Shown here piece after piece: positions 9,025 to 17,922 of a stretch of 64,000 nucleotides of DNA (the stretch's first letter is position 1; every line of letters begins with the position of its first letter). Source of the stretch: Pseudobacter sp. GTDB taxonomy: Bacteria; Bacteroidota; Bacteroidia; Chitinophagales; Chitinophagaceae. The stretch is from NCBI GenBank assembly GCA_017849455.1, contig JAFIGX010000024.1:372001-436000 (forward strand). Reading direction: 5' to 3'. The notes beneath the pieces were generated by a model. That model searched no databases. It worked only from the letters and a program-made list of their open reading frames with translations, and was not told the origin of the DNA. The translations under genes were made by a program, and so were the position numbers.

Positions 9025-10065
9025 TCAGGAGGATGACCGTTGCAGCACTGATTCCCGGATGAACAATTCCGGTTGCAGCACTTTCGTTTCAAACTGCGTA
9101 ACGGGACGTTTGCTCTCGATAACCCGTAACAGCAGTTCGGTGGCCACCTGTCCCATTTCGAAAGCCGGTTGTCGAACAACAGTGAGCGGCGGCCCGATCA
9201 GTTCGGCGATCTCGGAATTGGAAAAACCCACAATGGAAATATCGGTTGGAATGTGGATGCCTCTCCGTTTAAGTGTTTTCAGGGTACCGGTCGTGAGCTT
9301 ATCACTGGTGGCAAAGATGGCATCCGGTTTATCGGGCAGGCTCAATAACCTGTTGATCGCTTCTTCCACTTCTTCAAACACCATTCCGCCATAGGCGCAA
9401 TGCTGAATATAATTTTCATCCAGGGGCAGTCCATGTGCGTGCATGGCTTCTTTGAAGCCGGCAATCCTGCCCGATGTAATACTTAAATAGGCGGAGTTGG
9501 TCAGCACTGCAATACGGTGATGACCATTCCTGATCAGGTGCTCGGTAGCATCATAGGACCCTTTGAAATTATCCAATACTACCTTATGCGTATCGATCTC
9601 TTCCGAGATACGATCGAAAAAAACGATGGGGAGACCTTTGGCATGCAAGGTTTTCAATTGGCTGATATCTGTCGTTTCTGTAGAAAGCGAGATCAGTAAT
9701 CCATCCACCGACCTGGAGGCGAGGTATTGCAGATCGATGAACTCACGCTCACAGGATTCACGGCTTTGGCTGATGATGACGTTGTATCCCCGGTCATAGG
9801 CAATGGATTCAACGCCATTGATGACCTGGGAGAAAAAATTATTAGCGATCTCGCATACGACGATCCCGATAGAGCGGCTTCTCCTTTCCTTGAGGCTGAG
9901 GGCGATGGGGTTGGGCCTGTAATTCAGGCGCTCCGCGCATTCCAGCACCATCTGTTTGGTCTGTGGGCTGATCTCATAGCTATCTCTCAATGCCCTCGAT
10001 ACAGTGGAAGTGGAAATGCCCAAAGCCTGCGCTATATCCTTTATGGTAACGACTTCAAATTTCAT
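9025..10065 (-). CDS. LacI family transcriptional regulator
   Basis: 346 residues. An N-terminal LacI helix-turn-helix is at about 6-30 (TIKDIAQALGISTSTVSRAL), followed by the hinge (RPNPIALSLKERR) and a periplasmic-binding-protein-like sugar-sensing core at about 65-340 with typical phrases (SIGIVVCEIANNFFSQVINGVE, DAIFATSDKL, ISIVGFSN). It is divergent from the pectin susC gene at 10303, with a 237-base gap holding an inverted repeat and a 13-base sequence also found before the ECF sigma gene. The likely job is repressing or activating the pectin operon in response to a galacturonate-derived sugar; the ligand is an inference from context. Confidence 0.92.
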   Translation of the reverse strand: MKFEVVTIKDIAQALGISTSTVSRALRDSYEISPQTKQMVLECAERLNYRPNPIALSLKERRSRSIGIVVCEIANNFFSQVINGVESIAYDRGYNVIISQSRESCEREFIDLQYLASRSVDGLLISLSTETTDISQLKTLHAKGLPIVFFDRISEEIDTHKVVLDNFKGSYDATEHLIRNGHHRIAVLTNSAYLSITSGRIAGFKEAMHAHGLPLDENYIQHCAYGGMVFEEVEEAINRLLSLPDKPDAIFATSDKLTTGTLKTLKRRGIHIPTDISIVGFSNSEIAELIGPPLTVVRQPAFEMGQVATELLLRVIESKRPVTQFETKVLQPELFIRESVLQRSSS

Positions 10066-10156
10066 GCAAGCAACAGCAGTAATGTAATAGTAGACTCATG
10101 ATGACGGTGCCCGATAAAATTACGCTTTTAAATTTTCCCCGCAATAAGGTTCCGGG

Positions 10157-10181
10157 ATCGTTGTCGGGAACGATTGCGTAA
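10157..10181. promoter_or_regulatory. Inverted repeat and CGATTGC site in the LacI/SusC divergent gap
   Basis: ATCGTT-gtcggg-AACGAT is a perfect 6-base inverted repeat with a 6-base spacer (10157-10174). Its right arm runs into AACGATTGCGTAA (10169-10181), identical to a sequence at 6766-6778. It lies midway between the two divergent genes, where an operator serving both would be expected. I see no convincing TTTG / TAnnTTTG promoter pair beside it. Confidence 0.4.
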
Positions 10182-10302
10182 AAAAACTACTGCCTGACAG
10201 TCACTTAATTAAGAATAACTTTTTACCATTGAACCTCAAAAGACCAACCATTCACCGATCACCGGAGATTGCACCGGGATCTGTAAAACTAAAACTTGCT
10301 GT

Positions 10303-13300
10303 ATGAAAAGATTGCTGTTGCCATTCCTGCTTTCTTTATGTTCCCTCACGCTGTTTGCCCAGAACATTACCATAAAAGGTAAGGTTACCGACGAAACCGG
10401 GGCCCCAATGCCCGGCGTCACTGTTTCCCTGAAAAACGGGAAAGCCGGCGTACAGGCCGATAAGGATGGGAATTATTCCATCTCCGTGCCCGCTGCCGGA
10501 AAGATCGAGCTTGTATTCAGCTATGCCGGGTACCAGTCCGTTACCCTGAGCACTGATGGAAGATCTGTCCTGAATGTAAAAATGGAGAAATCGGCCGCTG
10601 CCCTCGATGATGTGGTAGTGATCGGCTACCAGGCAGTGAGGAAGAAAGACCTTACTTCTTCCGTATCCTCTATCAGTGCAAAGGACCTCAAGGACAATCC
10701 AAGCAATTCCACCGCCGAAGCATTGGCCGGAAGGCTGGCAGGCGTGTTCGTCAATGTATCGGAAGGAGCGCCCGGCGCAGATGTGGAGGTGAATGTACGG
10801 GGCAGGGGATCGATCACGCAAAATGGTTCACCACTCTATATCGTGGATGGCGTACAGGTGGAGAATGCCCTGACGGTGCTGGCGCCACAGGATATTGCTT
10901 CCATCGACGTTTTGAAAGACGCGGCCTCCACCGCCATTTACGGCGCCCGCGGCTCGAATGGCGTTTTCCTGATCACCACGAAAAGCGGCCGGAACCTGGG
11001 TGGCCGCACCGTGATCACCTATAATGGATTTGCAGGCGTGAACAAGCTCTCCCGGAAACTCGACATGCTCGATCCCTATGAGTTTGTGCTCGCTGCTTAC
11101 GAACGCGCCAGGTATACCGAGAACCAGGTAGACACACCCGTCGTTAACCAGTATATCCGCACATTGAGCAATTTCGATACCATCGCCAATTATAAGAATT
11201 ATCCGGGGGCCATCGACTGGCAGGACAAGATGCTCGGCAGGACCGCATTCCAGATGACGCATAATCTCAGTATAATGGGCGGAACGAATACTACAACGTA
11301 TAATATTGGTCTTACCTACAACAAACAGGAAGGACTGCTCATCAATTCCGATTACAACAGGATCCTCGGCAATTTCAAGCTCGATCATAAAGTGAACGAT
11401 AAACTGAAAGTGGGGATCAGCGGCCGTTACAATGTGCAGAAAATAACGGGGGCAGGGACCTCGGACGCAAGTGGCGCCGGCACCAACAGGCTGCGTCAGT
11501 ATGTGCGCTACAGGCCGCTTGTTCTGCCCGGACAAACCGACGACTATTATGATCCCGATCTCGACGCACGCAACCCCGGCAATGGTCTGAATGAATTGAA
11601 CCCGCTGCTGGTGGCAAATGCAGAGTACAGGTTGCGAAGGATCACTGCCTATACTTTCAGTGGCTATTTCAATTACAATATCACCAAAAGACTGTCCCTC
11701 AGGTCTACCATTGGTTATAATGTGAGCGAAACGGAATCCCGCTCATTCGATGATACGCTGACGGCCTTATCGAGGGCCAACGCGCGGCTGCCGGTGCTCA
11801 CCTGGAATTTCGTGCGTCTTTCTTCAGTTACCAATTCCAATGTGCTCACCTATTCCAATCCGGCTATACTGAAGTCGAAACATGCAGTAGATGTATTGGT
11901 GGGCCATGAGATCTATACCACCAATGCAAAGCTTTCCAGCCAGCAGTACATGTATTTCCCTGTAGGCACCAAACCTGATGTGGCTTTTGCGAACCTCGGA
12001 CTGGCAACGCCGCCTGTAGGGCTGGCGCAGCCCAAGCCATCTTCCTCAGAGGAGCGCACCAGGCTGCTCTCGTTCTTCTCCCGTGTTTCTTATAAGTACG
12101 ACGATAAATATTATCTCACACTCAACCTGCGCACAGACGGCTCTTCCATTTTCGGGCCCGATTATAGCAGCCCCATCCCACCATCCGATCCCAAAAACCG
12201 CAAGTGGGGCTGGTTCCCTTCGGCTTCCGTTGCATGGGCAGTGTCCAACGAATCCTTCATGAAGAAGGTAGACTTTATCAGCCTGGCCAAACTGCGCTTG
12301 AGCTATGGCTCATCAGGCAATAACAGGCTGAACCCGTATGGCTATACCACCGGTTATTCGCCTCCTGCCAATGCAGGGTATGGATTGAATGATGTGTTGA
12401 ACTATACCCTCACGCTTCCGCAACGACTGGGCAATCCCATTATTACCTGGGAAGAACTGACCTCACAGAATGTGGGGGTAGACCTGGGCTTCTTCAATGA
12501 CAGGTTATTGCTCACGGCAGATTTTTATTCGAACGTTACGAAAAACCTGCTGGTGGAAAACAAGATCCCTTCCTCATCCGGTTACACTACCCAATACCAG
12601 AACCTTGGCAAAGTGGAGAACAGGGGGATCGAGCTGCAATTGTCGGCCAATGTCATGCGAACAAAAGCATTCAACTGGACCTCCAGTTTCAATATCGCTT
12701 TCAACAGCAATAAGATCAAAAGCCTTGGCAAGCAAACCAAATTCACTGCCAATTCAGGATGGTTCAGCAGCACCAATAACCCCGATGACTACCTGCTGAA
12801 AGTAGGTGAATCCATTGGCGCTATCTACGGCCTGGTGAATGATGGTTATTATACAGTGAATGATTTCACCGCCGAGCGCTATTACGATGCCAATTATCCG
12901 GGCCTCACCTGGCGCTATAAACTGAAAAGCGGCCTTCCTGATCCGGGTGGACTGCTCGGCGACCTGGTGGCGCCTGGGCAAATGAAGTTCAGGGATATGA
13001 ATGGCGATGGAAAACTATCACTCGACAGCGACCGCGTGGTGATCGGCAATGCGTTGCCAAAATTTAACGGTGGCTTCAACCAGCAATTCTCCTACAAAGG
13101 ATTTGACCTCAGCATCTTCATCAATTTCTCGTATGGGGCCAGTATTTTTAATGCCAACAAACTCGAATTCTCCAATGCCTACGGGGCAGACGTAAATATG
13201 ATGGCCATCATGAAAGACAGATGGCGGTTCATCGATCCACGGGGGAACCTGGTGCAGAAACAACTCAACGCCACCACGGTCATCGGCATCTCGCCCGATT

Positions 13301-13635
13301 CACTGTCGGCCGTCAATGCCAATGCCAGGATTTGGACGCCGAGCCGCAGCACGAACGGTTTTGCGCCTATGTCCTTTGCCGTGGAAGATGGATCGTATAT
13401 CCGCATCAATAATATTACACTCGGATATAATTTCCCCGCGTCCATGCTGAAGAAATTCCATGTAAGCTCTTTCAGGATCTATGCTACCGTTTACAACGTA
13501 GCTACCATTACAGGATATTCCGGCTATGATCCCGACGTGAATGCCAAGCGCAATTCACCCATGACGCCGGGTGTCGATTATTCTGCATACCCGCGTGGCC
13601 GGTCTTATATCGCGGGCGTAAATCTGTCTTTCTAA
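10303..13635 (+). CDS. SusC-like TonB-dependent transporter, pectin locus
   Basis: 1110 residues. Signal peptide to about residue 19 (LTLFAQ), then directly a carboxypeptidase-regulatory-like domain at about 22-100 (KGKVTDETGAPMPGVTVSLK), with no STN domain, then a TonB-box-like stretch (DDVVVIGY), plug domain with the family motif STAIYGARGSNGVFLITT at about 215, and a 22-stranded-type barrel ending in GVNLSF. It carries oligosaccharides through the outer membrane with the SusD encoded 17 bases downstream. Genes behind it encode pectin lyases, polygalacturonase and pectinesterase, so pectic oligosaccharides are the likely cargo. The lack of STN fits control by the divergent LacI rather than by sigma/FecR. 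Confidence 0.95.
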   Translation: MKRLLLPFLLSLCSLTLFAQNITIKGKVTDETGAPMPGVTVSLKNGKAGVQADKDGNYSISVPAAGKIELVFSYAGYQSVTLSTDGRSVLNVKMEKSAAALDDVVVIGYQAVRKKDLTSSVSSISAKDLKDNPSNSTAEALAGRLAGVFVNVSEGAPGADVEVNVRGRGSITQNGSPLYIVDGVQVENALTVLAPQDIASIDVLKDAASTAIYGARGSNGVFLITTKSGRNLGGRTVITYNGFAGVNKLSRKLDMLDPYEFVLAAYERARYTENQVDTPVVNQYIRTLSNFDTIANYKNYPGAIDWQDKMLGRTAFQMTHNLSIMGGTNTTTYNIGLTYNKQEGLLINSDYNRILGNFKLDHKVNDKLKVGISGRYNVQKITGAGTSDASGAGTNRLRQYVRYRPLVLPGQTDDYYDPDLDARNPGNGLNELNPLLVANAEYRLRRITAYTFSGYFNYNITKRLSLRSTIGYNVSETESRSFDDTLTALSRANARLPVLTWNFVRLSSVTNSNVLTYSNPAILKSKHAVDVLVGHEIYTTNAKLSSQQYMYFPVGTKPDVAFANLGLATPPVGLAQPKPSSSEERTRLLSFFSRVSYKYDDKYYLTLNLRTDGSSIFGPDYSSPIPPSDPKNRKWGWFPSASVAWAVSNESFMKKVDFISLAKLRLSYGSSGNNRLNPYGYTTGYSPPANAGYGLNDVLNYTLTLPQRLGNPIITWEELTSQNVGVDLGFFNDRLLLTADFYSNVTKNLLVENKIPSSSGYTTQYQNLGKVENRGIELQLSANVMRTKAFNWTSSFNIAFNSNKIKSLGKQTKFTANSGWFSSTNNPDDYLLKVGESIGAIYGLVNDGYYTVNDFTAERYYDANYPGLTWRYKLKSGLPDPGGLLGDLVAPGQMKFRDMNGDGKLSLDSDRVVIGNALPKFNGGFNQQFSYKGFDLSIFINFSYGASIFNANKLEFSNAYGADVNMMAIMKDRWRFIDPRGNLVQKQLNATTVIGISPDSLSAVNANARIWTPSRSTNGFAPMSFAVEDGSYIRINNITLGYNFPASMLKKFHVSSFRIYATVYNVATITGYSGYDPDVNAKRNSPMTPGVDYSAYPRGRSYIAGVNLSF

Positions 13636-13652
13636 CGTATAAAACTTGTTGT

Positions 13653-15575
13653 ATGAAAAAAGCAACGATCAATCATATACTGGTTACCTTCATCGTGATG
13701 GCGCTGGCGATGGGCTCCTGCAAAAAATATTTATCGCCTGAACCGCTGTCCACCATCGATCCCTCCGTAGTGTTCAGCAATATTCCCAATGCCAAAGCAG
13801 CTCTCAACGGAGCCTACCTCTCCATGGCCGGTGATTATGGCTATGGCATCCGTGTAAGCTATTATTATGCGTATGACGATGATTGTATCCTCGGCGGCGG
13901 CTCTTCGCTCAGTTCTCCGCGTCATGAAGAAGCGCATTATACCCTCAAAGCAGGGAATACCGACATCGGCAATACTTTCACCCAGTTCTATGCCGGCATC
14001 GAAAGAGCCAACAATTGTATCTATTATGTTCCGAAAATGCCTCAATACTCTAATGGCGCCGCCGCAGAGAAAGCCGAGCTGAGAAGGGTACATGGGGAAG
14101 CCCTGGTGGTGCGGGCGCAATTGTTCTTCGAAATGGTCCGCATCTGGGGCGATCTGCCTGCTCACTGGGTACCATCTGCCCTTGTAGGGGACCTGTTCGA
14201 AAAAAGAACAGACCGCGATACCATATATAATCATCTCCTCGCTGATCTCGATGTAGCCAAAGACCTGCTGCCCTGGAGGACTGCCGTACCGGCGGATGAA
14301 CGGTTCACCAAAGGTTCTGCTATCGCGCTAAGGGCGAAGATCGCGCTGTTCGCCGGGGGCTATTCCCTGCGACAGCCGGGCGAGATGAAACGCCGGGAAG
14401 ATTATCTCGATCTCTATAGGATGTGCCGGGCAGAGTGCGATACGCTTATCCGTCACCGTGAGCAGCATACCTTATACCCCTCCTTCAAAGGGTTCTGGAA
14501 AGATATCGTGGATGCGCACAAGGCAGTTGACCCGCAAGGCGACCTGATCATGCAGGTGGCCATGGCCAACGGCACTAATTCCGACAGTAAGATCGGGGCG
14601 CAGTCGGGCACAAAGATCAATGGGGTAGGCGGCTCCCTGGGGAATATGCTCCCAATTTATTTTTACCAGTTCGATTCAACCGATTTCAGAAGGGATGTAA
14701 CCGTAGTGCCTTTTGAGGTGGTGCGCGACAGATACGGTAGAGGTCATGCCAGCAACAGTATTTATGATGGTAAGTTCAGAAGGGACTGGATCACCAATCC
14801 CGGTTATTATATGAGCAATGGGCAAACCACTGGCTCCAATCCGGTAACCCTTACCCCCGCTTCGAATGCCAATATCCAGAATTTTCAGATAAACTGGCCG
14901 TTGATCAGGTTTGCAGATGTGCTGCTGATGTTTGCAGAAACCGAGAATGAATTGAATGGCGGCCCCAGCACGGCAGCGATCAATGCATGGAAGGAAGTAA
15001 GCCTCCGCGGTCATAATTATGTGGCCACAGAAGTGCCGGCGCCACCCGGCGATAAAACAGGCTTCTTCAAATTACTGGTGCGTGAACGGCACCTCGAATT
15101 TGGCGGCGAAGGTATCCGCAAATATGACCTGATCCGCTGGAACCTGCTGGGCACGGCGCTTACGGAGACGAAAGACAATATCATACGCATGGCCGCAGGA
15201 ACAGCCATGGCAGTTCCCTCTTATATGGCGTCGCCGCCTGCTTATACGCTCACTGCCAACCTGCCCAAGCAAATGTGGTTTTACCAGAATATGCCGGCAG
15301 AAGATGGATCGCTTACGAATGCAGGCGGACAGATATGGGCCAATTCATGGTACAAACCTACTCCGTCCGCAGCACCGCTCGATCCTACCAATGGCAATAC
15401 ACCATTGCCTTCCAGCACCAACCGTGTGAACTGGTATGCGAACAACAACCTGACGAATACCTATGTCAATTATTTTGCGTTTGGCTTCCAGTCGGGCAAG
15501 AGCGAGCTTTACCCGATACCGCAGGCAGCGATCGATGCCAATGAAAACCTGCGGCCACAAAATCCTAACTATTGA
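13653..15575 (+). CDS. SusD/RagB-like glycan-binding lipoprotein, pectin locus
   Basis: 640 residues. Lipoprotein signal with MGSC followed by KKYL, then the SusD N-terminal pattern (PLSTIDPSVVFSN, AKAALNGAYLSMAG) and the C-terminal RagB/SusD region (RFADVLLMFAETENELNG, LVRERHLEFGGEGIRKYDLIRW, ending YPIPQAAIDANENLRPQNPNY). It sits on the cell surface as the lid of the SusC at 10303-13635. The sequence around its start codon nearly repeats that of the SusC gene (AAAACTTG, then TGTATGAAAA), which may be a shared translation-start feature. The next gene begins 12 bases after its stop. Confidence 0.95.
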   Translation: MKKATINHILVTFIVMALAMGSCKKYLSPEPLSTIDPSVVFSNIPNAKAALNGAYLSMAGDYGYGIRVSYYYAYDDDCILGGGSSLSSPRHEEAHYTLKAGNTDIGNTFTQFYAGIERANNCIYYVPKMPQYSNGAAAEKAELRRVHGEALVVRAQLFFEMVRIWGDLPAHWVPSALVGDLFEKRTDRDTIYNHLLADLDVAKDLLPWRTAVPADERFTKGSAIALRAKIALFAGGYSLRQPGEMKRREDYLDLYRMCRAECDTLIRHREQHTLYPSFKGFWKDIVDAHKAVDPQGDLIMQVAMANGTNSDSKIGAQSGTKINGVGGSLGNMLPIYFYQFDSTDFRRDVTVVPFEVVRDRYGRGHASNSIYDGKFRRDWITNPGYYMSNGQTTGSNPVTLTPASNANIQNFQINWPLIRFADVLLMFAETENELNGGPSTAAINAWKEVSLRGHNYVATEVPAPPGDKTGFFKLLVRERHLEFGGEGIRKYDLIRWNLLGTALTETKDNIIRMAAGTAMAVPSYMASPPAYTLTANLPKQMWFYQNMPAEDGSLTNAGGQIWANSWYKPTPSAAPLDPTNGNTPLPSSTNRVNWYANNNLTNTYVNYFAFGFQSGKSELYPIPQAAIDANENLRPQNPNY

Positions 15576-15587
15576 TCTGTTGTGATT

Positions 15588-17918
15588 ATGATAAGAAAAG
15601 CCGTACTGCTAATAATGTTTCAACTATCCGTAGGGGTGATGCTGGCGCAGCAAACAAGCCAGCCATCGCCCCCGGCCCTGCCATTGGCTTTTCCGGGGGC
15701 AGAAGGCTATGGCAAGTATACCAGTGGCGGGAGAGGGGGGAAAGTGATGGTCGTGACCAACCTGCAGGACAATGGCCCCGGTAGTTTTCGCGCCGCCGCG
15801 GAAGCAAAAGGAAAAAGGGTGATCGTATTTGCCTTGTCGGGCACTATTCACCTGGAAAGACCTTTGACGATCAGGGGAGATGTGACCATTGCCGGGCAAA
15901 CAGCGCCGGGCGATGGTATCTGCCTGGCCGATCACCCGGTGGGACTTGGCGGTGATAATGCCGTCATTCGCTACCTCCGCTTCAGAATGGGCGACCGCAA
16001 TGAAAAAAATGAAATGGTAGATGGAAATGGCGGCAATGATGCTTTCGGCTTCACCCGCCGCAAAAATGTGATCATCGATCATTGCAGTATGAGCTGGAGC
16101 ACCGATGAAGCATTCTCCGTGTATTCGGGCGACAGCACCACCCTGCAATGGAATCTCATTGCCGAGCCGCTCAATTATTCCTATCATTTTGAAAAAGGCG
16201 ATAAGGATTTCGAACATCATGGTTTCGGGGCCATCTGGGGCGGTAACCATTTTTCGGCCCATCATAACCTGTTTGCCCATTGTCAGAACAGGACGCCGCG
16301 TTTCAACGGTATCCGCACTTCACCGGAAGAATTTGCAGACTACCGCAATAATGTGATCTACAACTGGGGCGGAAATAATATTTATGCAGGTGAGGGTGGC
16401 CGTTATAATATTGTAGGTAATTATTTCAAGTATGGGCCCGATACGAAGAACAGCGTGCGCTCCCGCATCGTGAACCCTGGTCGCACACCAACCATCCCTT
16501 ATGGGCAATGGTACGTCAATGGCAACTATGTAGATGAAGCGCCAACTGTTTCAAAGGATAACCGGCTTGGCATTCATTTCAATAATGAGGTGGATGAAGC
16601 TGCCAAATCAGCTATCGTTGTGGATGCAGCTTTTTCTGCCGAGCCTATTCCTGCCCAATCGGCCGAAGCTGCCTTTACAGCCGTGTTGCAACAGGCAGGC
16701 GCCAGTTTCAGAAGGGATACGCTCGACGCCAGGATCGTGCGGGACGTTCAGCAGCGAACAGGAAAGTTCATCGATGTACAAGGTGGCTTTCCCCACGGCA
16801 CACCGTATGAAATTTCAAAAATAGCCTGGCCTGTATTGCAGTCGTTACCGTCAAAGCCCGACCGCGACCAGGATGGGATGCCGGATGATTGGGAAATAAA
16901 GATGGGACTGAACCCCGATGATCCCAGGGATGCTGCTGCCTGCAAGTTGCATTCCTGGTACACGAATATAGAAGTGTATATCAATAGTCTAACCGAACAG
17001 GACACCCCTTTCACGGCCGCCAACGAGTACAACAAACTGATCAAAACATATCCGGGCATCCGGCTGGTGGAAGAAATGAGATCGCCGGCCATTGCTGAAA
17101 AAAGGAATATCGTTTATTGCCGGCAGGGTCAGCGCGATCTTCTGACAGATGCATTCTATCCTGCAGGAAAGTCGAAAGTAAAAAGGAAAGCCATCATCAT
17201 TGTTCATGGAGGAGGGTGGAGAAGCGGTAACCGTCAGTTGCATTATCCCCTTGCCCAACGCCTCGCTGCATTGGGCTATGTGTGCTTTACACCGGAATAC
17301 CGGTTGTCGGGCGAAGCGCTGTACCCTGCAGCAGTACTGGATTTGAAAGCCTGCGTGCGGTGGGCGCGCCAGGTGGCCAGGCAGTATGATCTCGACACCG
17401 CCGCCATCGTTGTACTGGGCCATTCGGCAGGCGGAGAGCTGGCCGCATTTCTCGGTGTTACCAATGGGAATGCAGCTTTTGAAGATAAGGTCTGTAATGC
17501 TTCCTGCAAAGCAGTGGTGAATGCCGTGATCGATATCGACGGCACTTTATCGTTCGTACATCCCGAATCCGGTGAGGGCGATGATAGCAAAAAGATATCT
17601 GCGGCCACTGCCTGGTTGGGATCTATGAAGAAAGATAACCCGGCCCTGTGGACTGCAGCCTCACCGCTCACCCATGCAGGGCCGCAAACACCGCCGGTAT
17701 TATTCCTCAACAGCTCCGTAGACAGGATGCATGCCGGCCGCGATGATTTTGCGAAAGTCCTGGACCAATACCATATTTACCATGTCACAAAAACATTTCA
17801 GGGAGCACCACATTCCTTTTGTTTGTTCGAGCCCTGGTTCAGTGAGATGGTAACCGACATCGATGCATTCGTACAAAAGGTCTTCAAAGGCGATTCATCA
17901 TCCAAAAAGAGAAAGTGA
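15588..17918 (+). CDS. Pectate lyase (PL1-like) fused to alpha/beta-hydrolase esterase
   Basis: 776 residues from the ATG at 15588 (a GTG two codons earlier is also open). Signal peptide to LAQQ. Residues ~25-400 are a PL1-type parallel beta-helix (FPGAEGYGKYTSGGRGG, DHCSMSWSTDEAFSVYSG) with the catalytic-type arginine motif RTPRFNG. At about 423-445 is a calcium-loop-like linker (DRDQDGMPDDWE, then GLNPDD) common in these lyases. Residues ~515-775 are an alpha/beta hydrolase with HGGGW oxyanion motif, GHSAGG nucleophile serine, and candidate D (SVDRMH) and H (APHSF). One protein could both deacetylate pectin and cleave it by beta-elimination. Acetyl versus other ester specificity is not shown by sequence. 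The next gene starts 4 bases after the stop. Confidence 0.88.
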   Translation: MIRKAVLLIMFQLSVGVMLAQQTSQPSPPALPLAFPGAEGYGKYTSGGRGGKVMVVTNLQDNGPGSFRAAAEAKGKRVIVFALSGTIHLERPLTIRGDVTIAGQTAPGDGICLADHPVGLGGDNAVIRYLRFRMGDRNEKNEMVDGNGGNDAFGFTRRKNVIIDHCSMSWSTDEAFSVYSGDSTTLQWNLIAEPLNYSYHFEKGDKDFEHHGFGAIWGGNHFSAHHNLFAHCQNRTPRFNGIRTSPEEFADYRNNVIYNWGGNNIYAGEGGRYNIVGNYFKYGPDTKNSVRSRIVNPGRTPTIPYGQWYVNGNYVDEAPTVSKDNRLGIHFNNEVDEAAKSAIVVDAAFSAEPIPAQSAEAAFTAVLQQAGASFRRDTLDARIVRDVQQRTGKFIDVQGGFPHGTPYEISKIAWPVLQSLPSKPDRDQDGMPDDWEIKMGLNPDDPRDAAACKLHSWYTNIEVYINSLTEQDTPFTAANEYNKLIKTYPGIRLVEEMRSPAIAEKRNIVYCRQGQRDLLTDAFYPAGKSKVKRKAIIIVHGGGWRSGNRQLHYPLAQRLAALGYVCFTPEYRLSGEALYPAAVLDLKACVRWARQVARQYDLDTAAIVVLGHSAGGELAAFLGVTNGNAAFEDKVCNASCKAVVNAVIDIDGTLSFVHPESGEGDDSKKISAATAWLGSMKKDNPALWTAASPLTHAGPQTPPVLFLNSSVDRMHAGRDDFAKVLDQYHIYHVTKTFQGAPHSFCLFEPWFSEMVTDIDAFVQKVFKGDSSSKKRK

Positions 17919-17922
17919 TCGA

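Noticed and set aside
17863..17922. 20-codon N-terminal extension of the GH43 gene
   Set aside because: It overlaps the end of the lyase-esterase gene and precedes a good signal peptide starting at 17923.
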